The translations under genes were made by a program, and so were the position numbers. A DNA stretch of 64,000 nucleotides, taken from Ancistrus triradiatus (taxonomy: Eukaryota; Chordata; Actinopteri; Siluriformes; Loricariidae). This document shows positions 11,979 through 21,979 of the stretch, in pieces. The stretch lies in the NCBI GenBank assembly GCA_025084515.1, contig JAJAGP010000864.1, positions 1 to 64,000 on the forward strand. Direction: 5' to 3'. The notes below the pieces were generated by a model. That model was not told where the DNA came from and did not search any database. It worked only from the letters and a program-made list of their open reading frames with translations. Every line of letters starts with the position of its first letter. The stretch's first letter is position 1.

Positions 11979-12230
11979 CTTAGGGCTACTGAAAAGCCCG
12001 CCTATTTTCCGCCGCAACAGTACCAAGACTGGTATAAGAGGCGTTCCACATGAAATGCCCGTGGCCGAAGGAGAGCTAGGACCTCCCTGCCTAATAGTCT
12101 GAGTACACTGAAGTCATTCCCACGCTCCACGATCGGGCATAGCACTTGAAAACAGCTTGTCCAGCTTGCCCTCCGGCGGCAAAGGAAGGGGTGCGACAAA
12201 CTCAGTCCCTGGCGATCTGTGACATATCAC

Positions 12231-12680
12231 CTATAACCCCTCTAAGAAGCCCAGAGTCGAAGCCAGGGCTCCTAACGATTGGGCCCCGTCGGACCCACTT
12301 GTCCTATCTGGGACTTCCTCTCCGGCCGAGCCTGGGGGGGGAAGCGGTGGCAAACAATAGTGTACAGTCACTATGGTCTCTCCATCACGTGTCCGCTGAG
12401 CTTTTGGGAACAAACTGCCTCCTGCTGACCTCTCGTAGGCAACGGCCTTTGCTGCCTGTCCTCTCGGGAATCCAAAGGCCTCTGGCAAAGCCCCTTTTCG
12501 ACTCCTCAGTCTTCTACGAACCACCTCGGTGGCAGGCAAACAGACCCCTCGCCCTTGACACGGCATAGGAATCCGTAGCCCCTCGGCCTGGCCACTGGAA
12601 TACTTGCCCTCTACAACGTCACTGGATCCGTTTGCCCTCGGAACTGGCACAGAACCTGGAACAAACATAGGTGCAAGCAC
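12231..12680 (-). CDS. Open frame of unknown function inside the LTR element
   Basis: A GC-rich open frame of 149 codons on the element strand, rich in Gly, Arg, Pro and Ala, with no domain I recognise. It lies between the repetitive region and the 3' LTR, where pol would be expected in an autonomous element, but no RT or integrase motif is visible. A plus-strand frame overlaps it (12146-12568). It may be non-coding filler; I report it as an open frame only. Confidence 0.2.
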   Translation of the reverse strand: MLAPMFVPGSVPVPRANGSSDVVEGKYSSGQAEGLRIPMPCQGRGVCLPATEVVRRRLRSRKGALPEAFGFPRGQAAKAVAYERSAGGSLFPKAQRTRDGETIVTVHYCLPPLPPPGSAGEEVPDRTSGSDGAQSLGALASTLGFLEGL

Positions 12681-13085
12681 TGGAACACTCGCTCATCGTC
12701 ATGGCCACTGGATCCGCCCCCTCGATGCTGGCACAGGAACACCAACTCCCTTGGCACTGGATGGGATCACTTCACTCGCGCCTGGCAATTGGCTACAGGA
12801 TCAGTCGCCCTTGGCATGGCCACTGGACCAGTAGCCCTCGGCACGGCTACTGGATCCACTGTCGTCAACATGCCCACAGGACCAGTAGCCCTCGGCACGG
12901 CTACTGGAGCAGATCTCCATGGTGCTGGCACAGGAGCACTCACCCTCCGTGCCGGAATCAGTGCGAATGTCCGTTGAGCGGGAATCGGCACTAATGTCCA
13001 TGGCACGGGAGTCAGTGCAAATGTCCGTGGTGCAGGAGTTGGTGCAAAAGTCCGTGGTGCAAATGTCTGTGGCGCAGGAATCGGT
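12590..13085. repeat. Pro-Ala-rich decanucleotide/27-30-bp repeats inside the LTR element
   Basis: From 12590 to 12930 the words 'ccactggatcc', 'ggcacggctactgga' and 'accagtagccctcggcac' recur. From 12930 to 13085 'gtgcaaatgtccgtggtgca'-like units recur about every 27-30 bases. On the minus strand these encode repeating PxPAPRTFA-like segments, in frame with the 17-codon array up to about 13336. Confidence 0.7.
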
Positions 13086-14081
13086 ACGTTGCTAGCGAAT
13101 GCTGAAACTCGGACATCGATCGCTATTGGCTTTAAAACTGAGCTAGCGAGTACAGACACACCACGACGAGACGCTATCAACTCAATAACTGAGCTAGCTT
13201 GTTCCGAAACAGGACACAGAGAAGCTATTGGCTCAATAACTGAGCTAGCTTGTTCCGAAACAGGACACAGAGAAGCTATTGGCTCAATAACGGAGCTTTC
13301 TTGTTCAGAAACAGGACACAGAGAAGCTATCGGCACAAATACTGAGCTAGCTTGTTCAGAAACAGGACACAGAAGCTCTCGGCTCTAATACTGAGCTAGC
13401 TTGTTCTGAAACTGGACACAGAGAAGCTATCGGCTTAATGACTGAGCTAGCTGGTTCAGAAACATCACAACAACAAGCTATCAGCTCAATAACTGAGCTA
13501 GCTTGTTCAGTAACATAACGAGAAGCTATCGGCTCAACAATTGAGCTAGCAAGGTCAGAAACATAACAACGAGAGGCTATCGTCTCAAACACTGAGCTTG
13601 TGCGTTCTGAAACAGGACAATGCGAAGCTATCGGCTCGGTAACTGAGCTAGCTTGTTCAGGAACATAACGAGAAGCTATCGGCTCAATAACTGAGCTAGC
13701 TTGTTCAGAAACATGGCAACGAGAAGCTATCGGCTCAACAATTGAGCTAGCTAGGTCAGAAACACGAACATCTACAACTATTGACTCAACTACGGAGCTA
13801 GTGTGGTCAGAAACTCGAACATCCACAGCTATCGGCTCAACTACTGAGCTAGTGTGGTCAGCAACACGAACATCCCCAACTATCGGTTCAAATATAGAGC
13901 TATTGTGGTCAGAAACAGAAACATCCACAGCTATTGGTTCAAATACTGAGCTATTGTGGTCAAAAACACGATCATCCACAACTATCGGCTCAAATACTGA
14001 ACTATTGTGGTCAGAGTCAACAATATCCACCGCTATCAGCCCTACAACTGAGCTAGCATGGTCAGAATCAACCATATCCAC
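12767..14081 (-). pseudogene. Repetitive open frame of the LTR element (17-residue repeats), one frameshift
   Basis: Minus-strand frames at 13356-14081 and 12767-13336 encode runs of a 17-residue unit of the type ASxCxVSEQASSVIEPI, about 19 times over 13110-14100. They continue into a Pro-Ala-rich tail. The unit is 51 bases, so copy-number change keeps the frame. The two pieces are out of register because one unit near 13365-13385 is shortened (cacagaagctctcggctcta). The sequence is hydrophilic, and acidic at the repeat variants on the right (VDVRVSDH). It resembles no family I know. The plus strand is also open over part of the array, so translation is unproven. Confidence 0.4.
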
Positions 14082-14100
14082 CGCTATCGGCTCTATAACT
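13100..14100. repeat. 51-bp minisatellite, about 19 units
   Basis: Unit of the type 'gctatcggctcaataactga' plus 'gctagcttgttcagaaacag' plus 'gacacagagaa'. Left-hand units carry 'gacacagagaa'; right-hand units carry 'cgaacatccaca', so the array has two subfamilies in blocks. A few units are 48-54 bases. Confidence 0.9.
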
Positions 14101-14235
14101 TGTCGGTTGCGACCGATCCGGCTCTAAGAGCCGGCTCTTTGAAATGAACGACGGGAGCCGGTTCCTGATTGGGAGCCGATTGGGAGCAGAGAGAAAGAGA
14201 GAGAGACAGACAGACAGAGAGACAAACAGAGAGAC

Positions 14236-14266
<31 letters not shown>

Positions 14267-14346
14267 GAGAATAATAATAAATTAAGCTACAAACAATCTA
14301 AAAAGCCACTAGGGAGCCGAAAGAGCCGGAATTCCCATCACTACTA
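14098..14346. mobile_element. Small non-autonomous hAT-like element inserted in the LTR element
   Basis: The right end reads gagccggaattcccatcact, which matches the hAT-type terminus (AGTGATGGGAATTCCGGCTC on the other strand). 'agagccggctctttgaa' near 14127 and 'gggagccggttcctgattgg' near 14155 match the left part of the same family. The outermost left terminus is not intact. A GAGACAGA simple repeat and an AATAAT run lie inside. Repeat-array text resumes directly after it ('actacaactgagctagcg'). Confidence 0.65.
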
Positions 14347-14432
14347 CAACTGAGCTAGCGTGTTTGGATACCGTGATAACACGTGACGGTCGGCGTTTGG
14401 CCAGAACTTTCCAACAGCCGGTAAGCTGGGGA

Positions 14433-14768
14433 TCAGACAACTGACCTACCCGGGAGACTAGAGGACTCCTGCCTGGAGTCATATGCGAGACCGAAGTGGT
14501 CCCACAGCTCACTCATGAGCTGATCATACGTCCCCTGTAACAGCCGGGACCAGTCGGCCTCCGTCCAGTAAAGTGCTGAATCAGTAAGATGCCAGTTCAC
14601 AAATACCAGACGCCTGAACTCCGAATAGTGAGGGAACTGGTAAAAGTAGGCTGCACACTGCCGAAAAAATTCGCCACATAGATGGGGATCACCGTCATAT
14701 TTTTTCGGCAGCTCAGCCCGAACCGGCCTAACGCGATCACCTGCCGACTCCATAGTTTGGCGGGCCAT
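14433..14768 (-). pseudogene. Ty3/gypsy-type gag fragment
   Basis: Reading leftward on the minus strand from ATG at 14768 (MARQTMESAG...), the product has a stretch KKYDGDPHLCGEFF and a following ALYW segment. This is the layout of sushi/RTL-type Ty3/gypsy gag (compare the family's P-x-K/Y-D/F-D-G...C-x-x-F pattern). It stops at about 111 codons; family members are normally several times longer and carry a CCHC zinc knuckle, which is missing. The frame continues upstream into the LTR, but the ATG two bases inside the LTR border is the natural start. The start codon overlaps the place where the primer-binding site should be (ATGGCCCGCC). Confidence 0.6.
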
Positions 14769-14770
14769 TC

Positions 14771-15247
14771 TGTCACGACGGGGCCTATTAGGCACAGAGG
14801 AGACGAACGCAGGTTCCACTATAATGACAATTCTTACAATTTATTTGACAAACTGAGGGGACAAGAAACACAAGCGCAAACGAAGGTATACAGGTTCTCT
14901 CAGTAGATACAAAAACATAGGGAAACCGAACTTAACTATAAATGTACAAACTCAGGGACCACGGCTTTCTCAGTAAATACATAAACAAAGAGGAAACAGT
15001 GTTTTCCATAAATGCACAAACAAAGGGAAGACTTGACTTTCTCGGTAATGGCACAAACTTAGGGAAACTGGCCTTCTTAATACATGCACAGGCAAACATA
15101 GATGGGCTTAACTGCGCCCACACACACACAAAAGACACTCAATAGCATACACAGACCGGACCGGACTTTACCGCGAGGATACACACAGAACACGGGCTCA
15201 CCGGAGAATCAGGTTCATAACTCCAAAGGGGTAACGTCTGCCAAACA
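14771..15247 (-). repeat. 5' LTR of the minus-strand element
   Basis: Plus strand begins tgtcacgacggggcctatta and ends gtctgccaaaca; reversed, this is TGTTTGG...CGTGACA. Its partner is 11468-11978. Confidence 0.8.
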
Positions 15248-15852
15248 CTTAAAAGGGTGGATATTAGTTGGATATAAGTGCTAGAGAGTTGGATGTTTGG
15301 ATTATTTAAGGGTTTAATGGTTGCAAAGATGAGAGATCATCTTTAGTTTATACTCTGCATGTCATCACTAACCCTAAAGTTTCTCTCTACAACAGAAGTG
15401 CTTTGATCTGAACTTCATTTTTAGTTTCTTTCAGTCTGAGTCAATCACTTCTGCAAAACCTGGTGAGTAAGATAAAAAGGTCAGTGATTCCTCAAAAAAG
15501 AAAGCACAACTGATTAAGAATAAAGAACAAGCTTCAACAGAAAGAAATGCCAAAGACAAATCCTGAAATAATGAGATAGAGAGCTACTTCAGATGTGGAA
15601 CTGCAGTTACAAGAAAGTTCAACCAAGCGAAGTGACCAAAAATGAAAGGAAAGCTAAACATAAAATACATATTAAAAATGAAAAAGAAAAAAAATGCTTC
15701 CTTAGTGTTCCACGTTATAGATTTTACAGACTAAAATAATAATATAAAGAGTGCAAGCCTCCACTTTTTTTTAATATATTACTAAAAGCTTTTATCTGAT
15801 GCGACCACAGACTGTAACTGTACTGATTTAATATAAAATAAACACATTCTGC

Positions 15853-17340
15853 AGTTAATAACAAAGGTTACTTAAGTAACCAAACATACAAACTCTTCTG
15901 AGTTAAAGCTCTGCATCCAAATGAACATTTCATACAGAAAAAATGAAAAATAAAATACTTTTAGAGTTATTATTATCAAACCCTTTGTCTGTAATAAAAG
16001 CAATTTTGAAACAGAATGTGTTACTATACCTCCTAAGACAGCATTTAGACAAGACTGCAGTACAGGATGTAGTACACTGCCTTTAGAAGGGTGAGAAAAA
16101 CACACGTTGAACCAAAGGGGCTACCACAAGATTTTGAAGTGCCATGAAATATATACAGCAAGACCCTGAAGTAAATTTAGTCTGAGAAAAAAATTCCTCA
16201 ATAGAAAATAATTGGTTTTAACAACACCACATGTCACAATTATTGTCACCCCTGGAAGCGTCAAAGTGTAATCCATCACAGATTTTCTACAGCTGTTTCA
16301 CTGGTATCATCAAATTTTCTTAGTTGTTCTTCAAAAAGACAAGACAGCCCCGTATCTACAGTTAGGAGAATAATTAAAACGTTCTGATCAAATGGAATTG
16401 TGACAAACCTGCCTGGATGAGGACCTAAGTTTATTTTGCACAGTGATGAGAGTCAAAACTCCAAAGCTACCATCAGATGCCTTTCCTGTCATCTAACCAC
16501 AAATGTAAGCGCCTTGGACTTTGACTGGAACCATCTTCTATGATCAGATAAAGAAAAAAATCAAGAGTTTGGTTTTGGTTGTTTTTCCTCCAAAGGCCCT
16601 GGGAACCTTGTTAGGTTTCATGGTATCATGGAATCATAAAATACTAGGACATTTTAAATCGAAATCTGCCAAGAAACTAAAACTGGGTGGTCACTGAATC
16701 TTCCAGAAAGACAGTGATCCAAAATATATGTCCAGATAAACATAAAAACAGATGAACAAAAAATCATGCTGAAAAGGCCTTCTCAGTCCCCTGACTTAAA
16801 ACCTGTGGGGGTGTCCCAGAAGGTAGAGGACCTGGTACACTTGAGCATCTAGAGAGAGTCTAGTAAAGAGGACTGGTCTCAAATTCATTGCCCTGTTTTA
16901 TCCAACCTCAGAAGATCTTATAATAGAAGCTATTTTTTGGTAATGGGAGGTCGTACAGAATATTAAATGTAGGAATGCTAATAACTGTGGCACATGTTGT
17001 TTGGTTAAAAATAATAATTTCTTGATGAGGGATACTCTTATTTTATTTATATTTGGCTGTTGTTTGAACTATTAATGCAACCTAAAACAAAATAGAATCC
17101 GCCTTAAGCATAAGGGTCAGGATGATAATGTTCATGTTAACAAATGTATGTAAGGCACGGCATCAATGGAAAAGGCTTGATTTGTAGATTAAGCTAATCT
17201 GAAAAAGCTCATGGATTTGCTATATCATGATCATTAGACACATGTCCTCATTTACATGATTAGTATTAAATACCAGTGGCTGTGGGTAATGTTTTGGTAT
17301 GAATTTCATGAGGAAAAACAGCGAAAGAGCTTGACCTACT
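15853..17340. repeat. Duplicated block, copy 2 (partner at 6395-7985)
   Basis: Homologous to copy 1 from 'taacaaaggttacttaagtaac' to 'ccagtggctgtgggtaatgt'. A decayed Tc1-like element at 16225-17045 carries the same DDE-region text (GHW...FQKDSDPKYM near 16690-16730). About 100 bases present in copy 1 (6460-6570) are missing here, and copy 2 has an insertion near 17060-17110. Confidence 0.7.
16225..17045 (+). pseudogene. Decayed Tc1-like transposase, copy 2
   Basis: Same fossil as at 6895-7750. The DDE-region aspartate survives in 'cagaaagacagtgatccaaa' (KDSDPK). Stops and frameshifts rule out function. Confidence 0.6.
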
Positions 17341-18530
17341 TTCATTTTGAGTTTGTGTTTCCCTGTCATTGTTCATAAGAATGTGTGTTTTGGTTTGTTT
17401 ACTGGTATCTGCTTCTAAAACCATATGAGCACGAACAAACCAGACAAGGTCAGAATGATAAAACTATTTGGCATAATTGACATAAATTAGCTCTGATTTC
17501 CTCCTTCAGATTAAAAGACAACACAATTACAACACTACAGGTGCTTCCTTCTGCGCAAACACCACCAAAATACACACCGTTATTAGGCCCACTGTGAATT
17601 AAAACTGGTAAATATGAGAATCTAGTGTGAAGAGTTAAAAATAGATTCTTCAACGTATGAACAAATAAATAATAAAGTTTCAAATGGACAGGTGAGACTT
17701 CTGAATGTAAGGATGGAGGGAGGAGAAGCTGGATTGAGGATCATCCCCTGGGCACTGTAACAGTTACTCTGCTATGGACTAGTGTCCCTGTCCATGGGAA
17801 ATTTACTTGGCACTCTGTGTTCTCTGGGATGGCAACAATGACCAAAATAAGTAGCAATAAATCATGAACAAATAAACAAAAAAAAACCATTTTTAAATAT
17901 ATTGTATTCACTCTTTAAGGCTCATTTGTATATCTCCACCAATTTAATTAACTTCAATACGTTCAGTATAAATGATTTCACTGTCCTGCTTTTATTATAA
18001 AACAACGTTTCACGGGTTTAATATATTCACCCAAAATTCACTATCACCCAGTTTCATCTCTACATCTTGTTATTGTGCGTGCATGCATGTGTGTGTGATT
18101 TAATCCTAGTTCAGCTCTAATTGAAATCTAAAAGTCCCTGCACACCCTGCAAACACAACACAACGCTAAAAATAATGATTGAGATTGTCAGACACTAAAA
18201 CACAATGATAATATGGAACCGAGCAAACACATATCTAAACTAACCGAACAGGTTTCCTGCATGAAAGCTCCATCAGTCTGGCTTACTGTAATGCAGAGCT
18301 GAACTAATACTGCGGAACGGAAGGAATAAGGGAAAGAAGATTCCAACTAAAAGAGAAAGCACAAGCCGGTTCCACATAACGTAATGTCATAACAAAGACA
18401 AATTCACTTAAAAAGCCAAGTTTCAATAAACAGAATGGTGGAACCATCTTCTATGATCAGATAAAGAATTACCAATATTTTAACTACTGTATCTAATACT
18501 CATTTACATTAGGCTGTGTAATTATGGTCC
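17341..18530. other. Non-coding stretch
   Basis: No gene was recognised. At 17725-17845 there is a fragment ('gatcatcccctgggcac', 'tatggactagtgtccc') of a common fish repeat that recurs at 27745-27860 and 18850-18945. Confidence 0.4.
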
Positions 18531-18718
18531 CATTTACAGCATTTAGCAGACGCCCTTATCCAGAGTGACTTACAATTGATACAGTCTTACAGTCCAAGCA
18601 ATTGTGGGTTAAGGGCCTTGCTCAAGGACCCAACAGTGGCAGCTTGGCAGAGGTGGGATTTGAACCCTGGACCTTTGGTCCATAGTCCTTAGACCTTAAC
18701 CACTAGGCTACCACAGTC
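18531..18718 (-). mobile_element. V-type tRNA-derived SINE (reverse)
   Basis: The reverse strand has a tRNA head with B-box ccagggttcaaatcccacc, then a body with the conserved core 'ctctggataagggcgtctgc' and a 'taaatgctgtaaatg' tail. Near-full-length sisters are at 39061, 42772 and 50199. Confidence 0.85.
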
Positions 18719-19507
18719 CCATGCCTCTTATGCCTCTTATGCCTCTCTGTGTAAATCATACTATTAATAACACTGCTTTTATTATCACTACTGCTACAAC
18801 TAATGAGAATACTAAGAAAGATAGAAGCAAAGCAAAGCATCTCATCTAACCCCTGCTTATCCTGGTGTGGAACGGATGCCAACGGATGCCTATGCCAGAA
18901 TTCACTGGGTGTAGACATACATCCTGGACAGGGCACCAGTCCATAATCATGATAATAATAAAAATAGTAATAATAATAATTTTCATTCGCACCTTCTGAC
19001 TTTTCATACCTGCTTAATCCAAATCAGTGTCTTTACCGGCAGCACAAGGAACAAGCCTGGAATCACATGCAAACACACACACTAACTGAGTCACACTGTA
19101 AAACTTTGGAGACTCCAACTGACCTTTGTGTCTTTGGAACACGATGAGAATCCCACAGAGACACGGGGAGAACATACAAACTACCAGGATAAGTCGGGTT
19201 AAAACATGAGGAAGAATAATAATAACCATAATAATTACGGTAGATATATTAAAAGTTATTCAATGAGATAAAAATATGTTTACAGAGATAGAGGCAGAAA
19301 TAAATCAATATGTGGGTTGAAGGCATGGCAAGAGCATTCCCTCCATACTTTTTAATAACTATTCTGAGGAATGAGTGGGAGGGTCGATAAATCAAACTCC
19401 GCCCTTTTTTGGCAGCAGTAATACAGCAGCACCAGCATCATCCAGTCAGAATCAACTCTCTCTCTCAGACACACACACACACACACACAGGGTGTGTACA
19501 AGTCACC

Positions 19508-19934
19508 ATGAGAAATTCTCCAGTGGTATTCTGTGCCTCCTGCACCCAGGCCCTGACCAGCAGCTGTATAATAAGTGGACGTCACCGGAACCACCGCTTA
19601 GTGGACTTGCAGGAAGCAGTTAAAAGCAAAGTGGTGAGTTTTTTAATATTATAAAGTGATTATATAATTATAATCCTTATCCTGTTTTGGGAAGTGAACA
19701 GGATCACAGTGTCAAAGATCCATTCCTGCTTATGGATCCTGATTCGTTACGATTTTTCATATTCCAGGAAAAAATGAAGAAGGCATCGGAGGACTTGGAA
19801 TCGAACGTGAAGAAGTGCGCAGACATTGAGCCGAAGATTAAAGCAGCCAAGCAAACGCTGGAGGTGAGAGACGAAGAGAGCACAAAACGTACAAATCAAT
19901 CTTTTTCATCTTTTAGAAGGAAATTAATGAGCTA

Positions 19935-19981
<47 letters not shown>

Positions 19982-21337
19982 GACATGTGTCAGCGCACTG
20001 AAAAGCTGCTGAATAATGAGTACAGAAGATTATCAGAGCTATTAGATCATAACCGGCAGAAGGCCTTCCTCTTACTCAACAATCACAAGGAAACAGTGAA
20101 GCGGCAACTGCATCAGCTGAACGAGGACGCGCAGAACTTCAAACACAAATCCACCCACGTTGTGGAGGACATCCAGCAGCTCAGAAACAGGCAGGAGAAC
20201 GAGAACTCCGCCAGCCTGCTGGTACAGGAACCTCTTCATCCTTCTTATCTTTTAAATCCTCCTTATCCTCTTCATCCTCCTTAGATTTCTCCTCCTCTTC
20301 TTTTCTCTTTTCCTGATGAGTCGCAGGGTGAGTTTGGCATCACACTAATGCTGGGTGATGTTTAATGGACCTGCGTTTCTCTATACAGGGGGAGATCAGC
20401 GCTCTGGAGACCAGTCTGGCTACAATTAATGATTTTTACTCCACTGTGAACGACAAACTGAAATTTGACCACAACCGACTGGAGGCTCTGGAAAACTCCG
20501 TCAAGAAAATCGTGGAGAAGAACAAAGAGCTTCTGCCGCGCCCGTGGGAGTGTGAGTACCATCTTCTACATTTACAGCTTCCTCTTTCTAAAGTCCTTCT
20601 AACAGTCCTCTCCAAAATCTTAGAAAAAATCAGCTTGGTTTAGAGCACTAACATGGGAACAGGGAGTACAGAGAGGTGTAGAATGAGGGAGCTGAATAAC
20701 TGAGGTTCTGTTTGGTACTTGTGCAACAGTTCTAGAAGAGATCACCTTGGATGACAGCAGCAAGGAGGATAACGTGAAGATCTCCGAGGACAGGACCGAG
20801 CTGTGGGTGGGTCCTCGCTGTGGTGCTGGCAACACGGTAAGCTCGCAGTGGTCCAGCGTGTTGGGGACTCAGACATACAAAAAAGGTCAGCACTACTGGG
20901 AGGTGAGAGTTGGGGGAGTTAAAAGCTGGGCGGTGGGAGTGGCAGAGCGGCGACATCTGGGTAAAGATTTTCAATCCAAGCCGCTAGGTCAAGATAAGAG
21001 CGCATGGATTCTGGAGCATGACGGCGGCGAACTGTCAGCTCTGCACAACAATGATTATATAAACCTGAAGGACAGCGACATGCACACGCTTGGAGTGTTT
21101 GTGGACTGCGATAACCAACGAGTCAAGTTCTACAATGTCAGCACCGGAACGGTCCTACACACCTTTGTTGCCAAGTTCAGAGGCCCCGTCCATCCCATCT
21201 TCAGCATCCAGGCTCAGAAAGGAAGCGACGCACGACTCAAGATCTGCCGCCTGACTAGCCGAGACTCTGCTAACTATGAAAGCCACACCGAATCACAGAG
21301 AGAAGAATCTATAGACTCCGCCTACAACTCTAATTAA
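19508..21337 (+). CDS. TRIM-like protein without RING (half B-box, coiled coil, PRY-SPRY), copy A, 410 aa
   Basis: Five exons: 19508-19633, 19768-19863 (96 nt, the usual TRIM size), 19982-20221, 20389-20551 and 20730-21337; 411 codons including TAA. Residues 9-29 form the second half of a B-box (Cys9, Cys12, Cys20, His26, His29). The ligand expected at position 17 is Ser, and no RING or first B-box half is found upstream. Residues 43-205 are coiled coil. Exon 5 holds PRY (LDDSS...ISEDRTEL) and SPRY (HYWEVRV, GVFVDCDNQRVKFYN). TRIM proteins of this layout act in innate immunity; without RING it should lack E3 activity of its own. The ATG has a good context (caccATG). A paralogue lies at 30261-32696. 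An AATAAA is at 21461-21466. I do not assign it to a named TRIM; TRIM14-like architecture is the closest. Confidence 0.8.
19938..19981 (+). promoter_or_regulatory. (TG)n tract directly at the exon-3 acceptor of TRIM-like copy A
   Basis: About 20 TG units run without a pyrimidine tract into the acceptor tgtag/gac. The paralogue has the same arrangement at 31340-31367, so the tract predates the duplication. Confidence 0.7.
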
Positions 21338-21945
21338 AACGCTATAAACTATAAACGATGCTTTAATAATATTATGCAGTACCTTGTTACACACATATTT
21401 ATATGTATGGTATATTATCACATGCTTTATATGTATTCAGGGAATTCAGGGAACATGTGTAATAAATTAGAAATGGGCATGGTTATTTAAATCATTAACT
21501 ATGCACTTTATTAATCATTTATTTACTTAGATGTTTTAATACTACGTGTAATCAGGGTTGAAGAGAGGAGTCTTATTTAAACTGTTGGAATATACCATAA
21601 TAAAGGTGAAACTCATTAGTGAGAGTGTATTATTAATTATTAACGAGTATTAGTGATACAGTAATTTACTGCTGGTTAGTAAATTATACTGAGCAACATT
21701 TCGGGGGAAGGAAATGAAAACATTCGTATGCTCTGTACTCATTCTGCAAAGATTCAGAATTTCGTTGGAAGGAATAAATAAAATATTAACTGTACCACTG
21801 TTCAGTGTTTATTATTCAATTTGTATTTTGGGAGTAAATCCATAGCAACACAAACTCAACACAAACTCAACACAACACAACACAAAGCAAGTAATGCACT
21901 AGTGAAACTGAATAGATTAGAATGAGGTCCCGTTCTGGTTACTGC

Positions 21946-21979
<34 letters not shown>

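Larger units (their letters stand above)
11468..15247 (-). mobile_element. LTR retrotransposon, minus orientation, probably non-autonomous
   Basis: Two direct repeats of about 0.5 kb (11468-11978 and 14771-15247) bound an internal region of 2.8 kb. On the minus strand each repeat begins TGTTTGG and ends CGTGACA, giving TG...CA ends. The only recognisable coding part is a gag-like fragment next to the 5' LTR. No protease, reverse transcriptase or integrase is present. The rest is repetitive sequence (12590-14100), a small hAT-like insertion and a GC-rich open frame (12231-12680). I find no clean target duplication: the flanks read gttag and cttaa. The LTRs differ by many small indels, so the insertion is not recent. 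Confidence 0.8.

Noticed and set aside
12146..12568. 140-codon plus-strand frame
   Set aside because: It runs against the LTR element and overlaps a minus frame in GC-rich DNA; no motif or family resemblance.
13801..14127. Plus-strand 108-codon frame in the 51-bp array
   Set aside because: The unit length is a multiple of three, so both strands stay open; the element strand is the better candidate.
11463..15252. Target-site duplication of the LTR element
   Set aside because: Flanks read gttag and cttaa; only part matches, so I do not claim a duplication.
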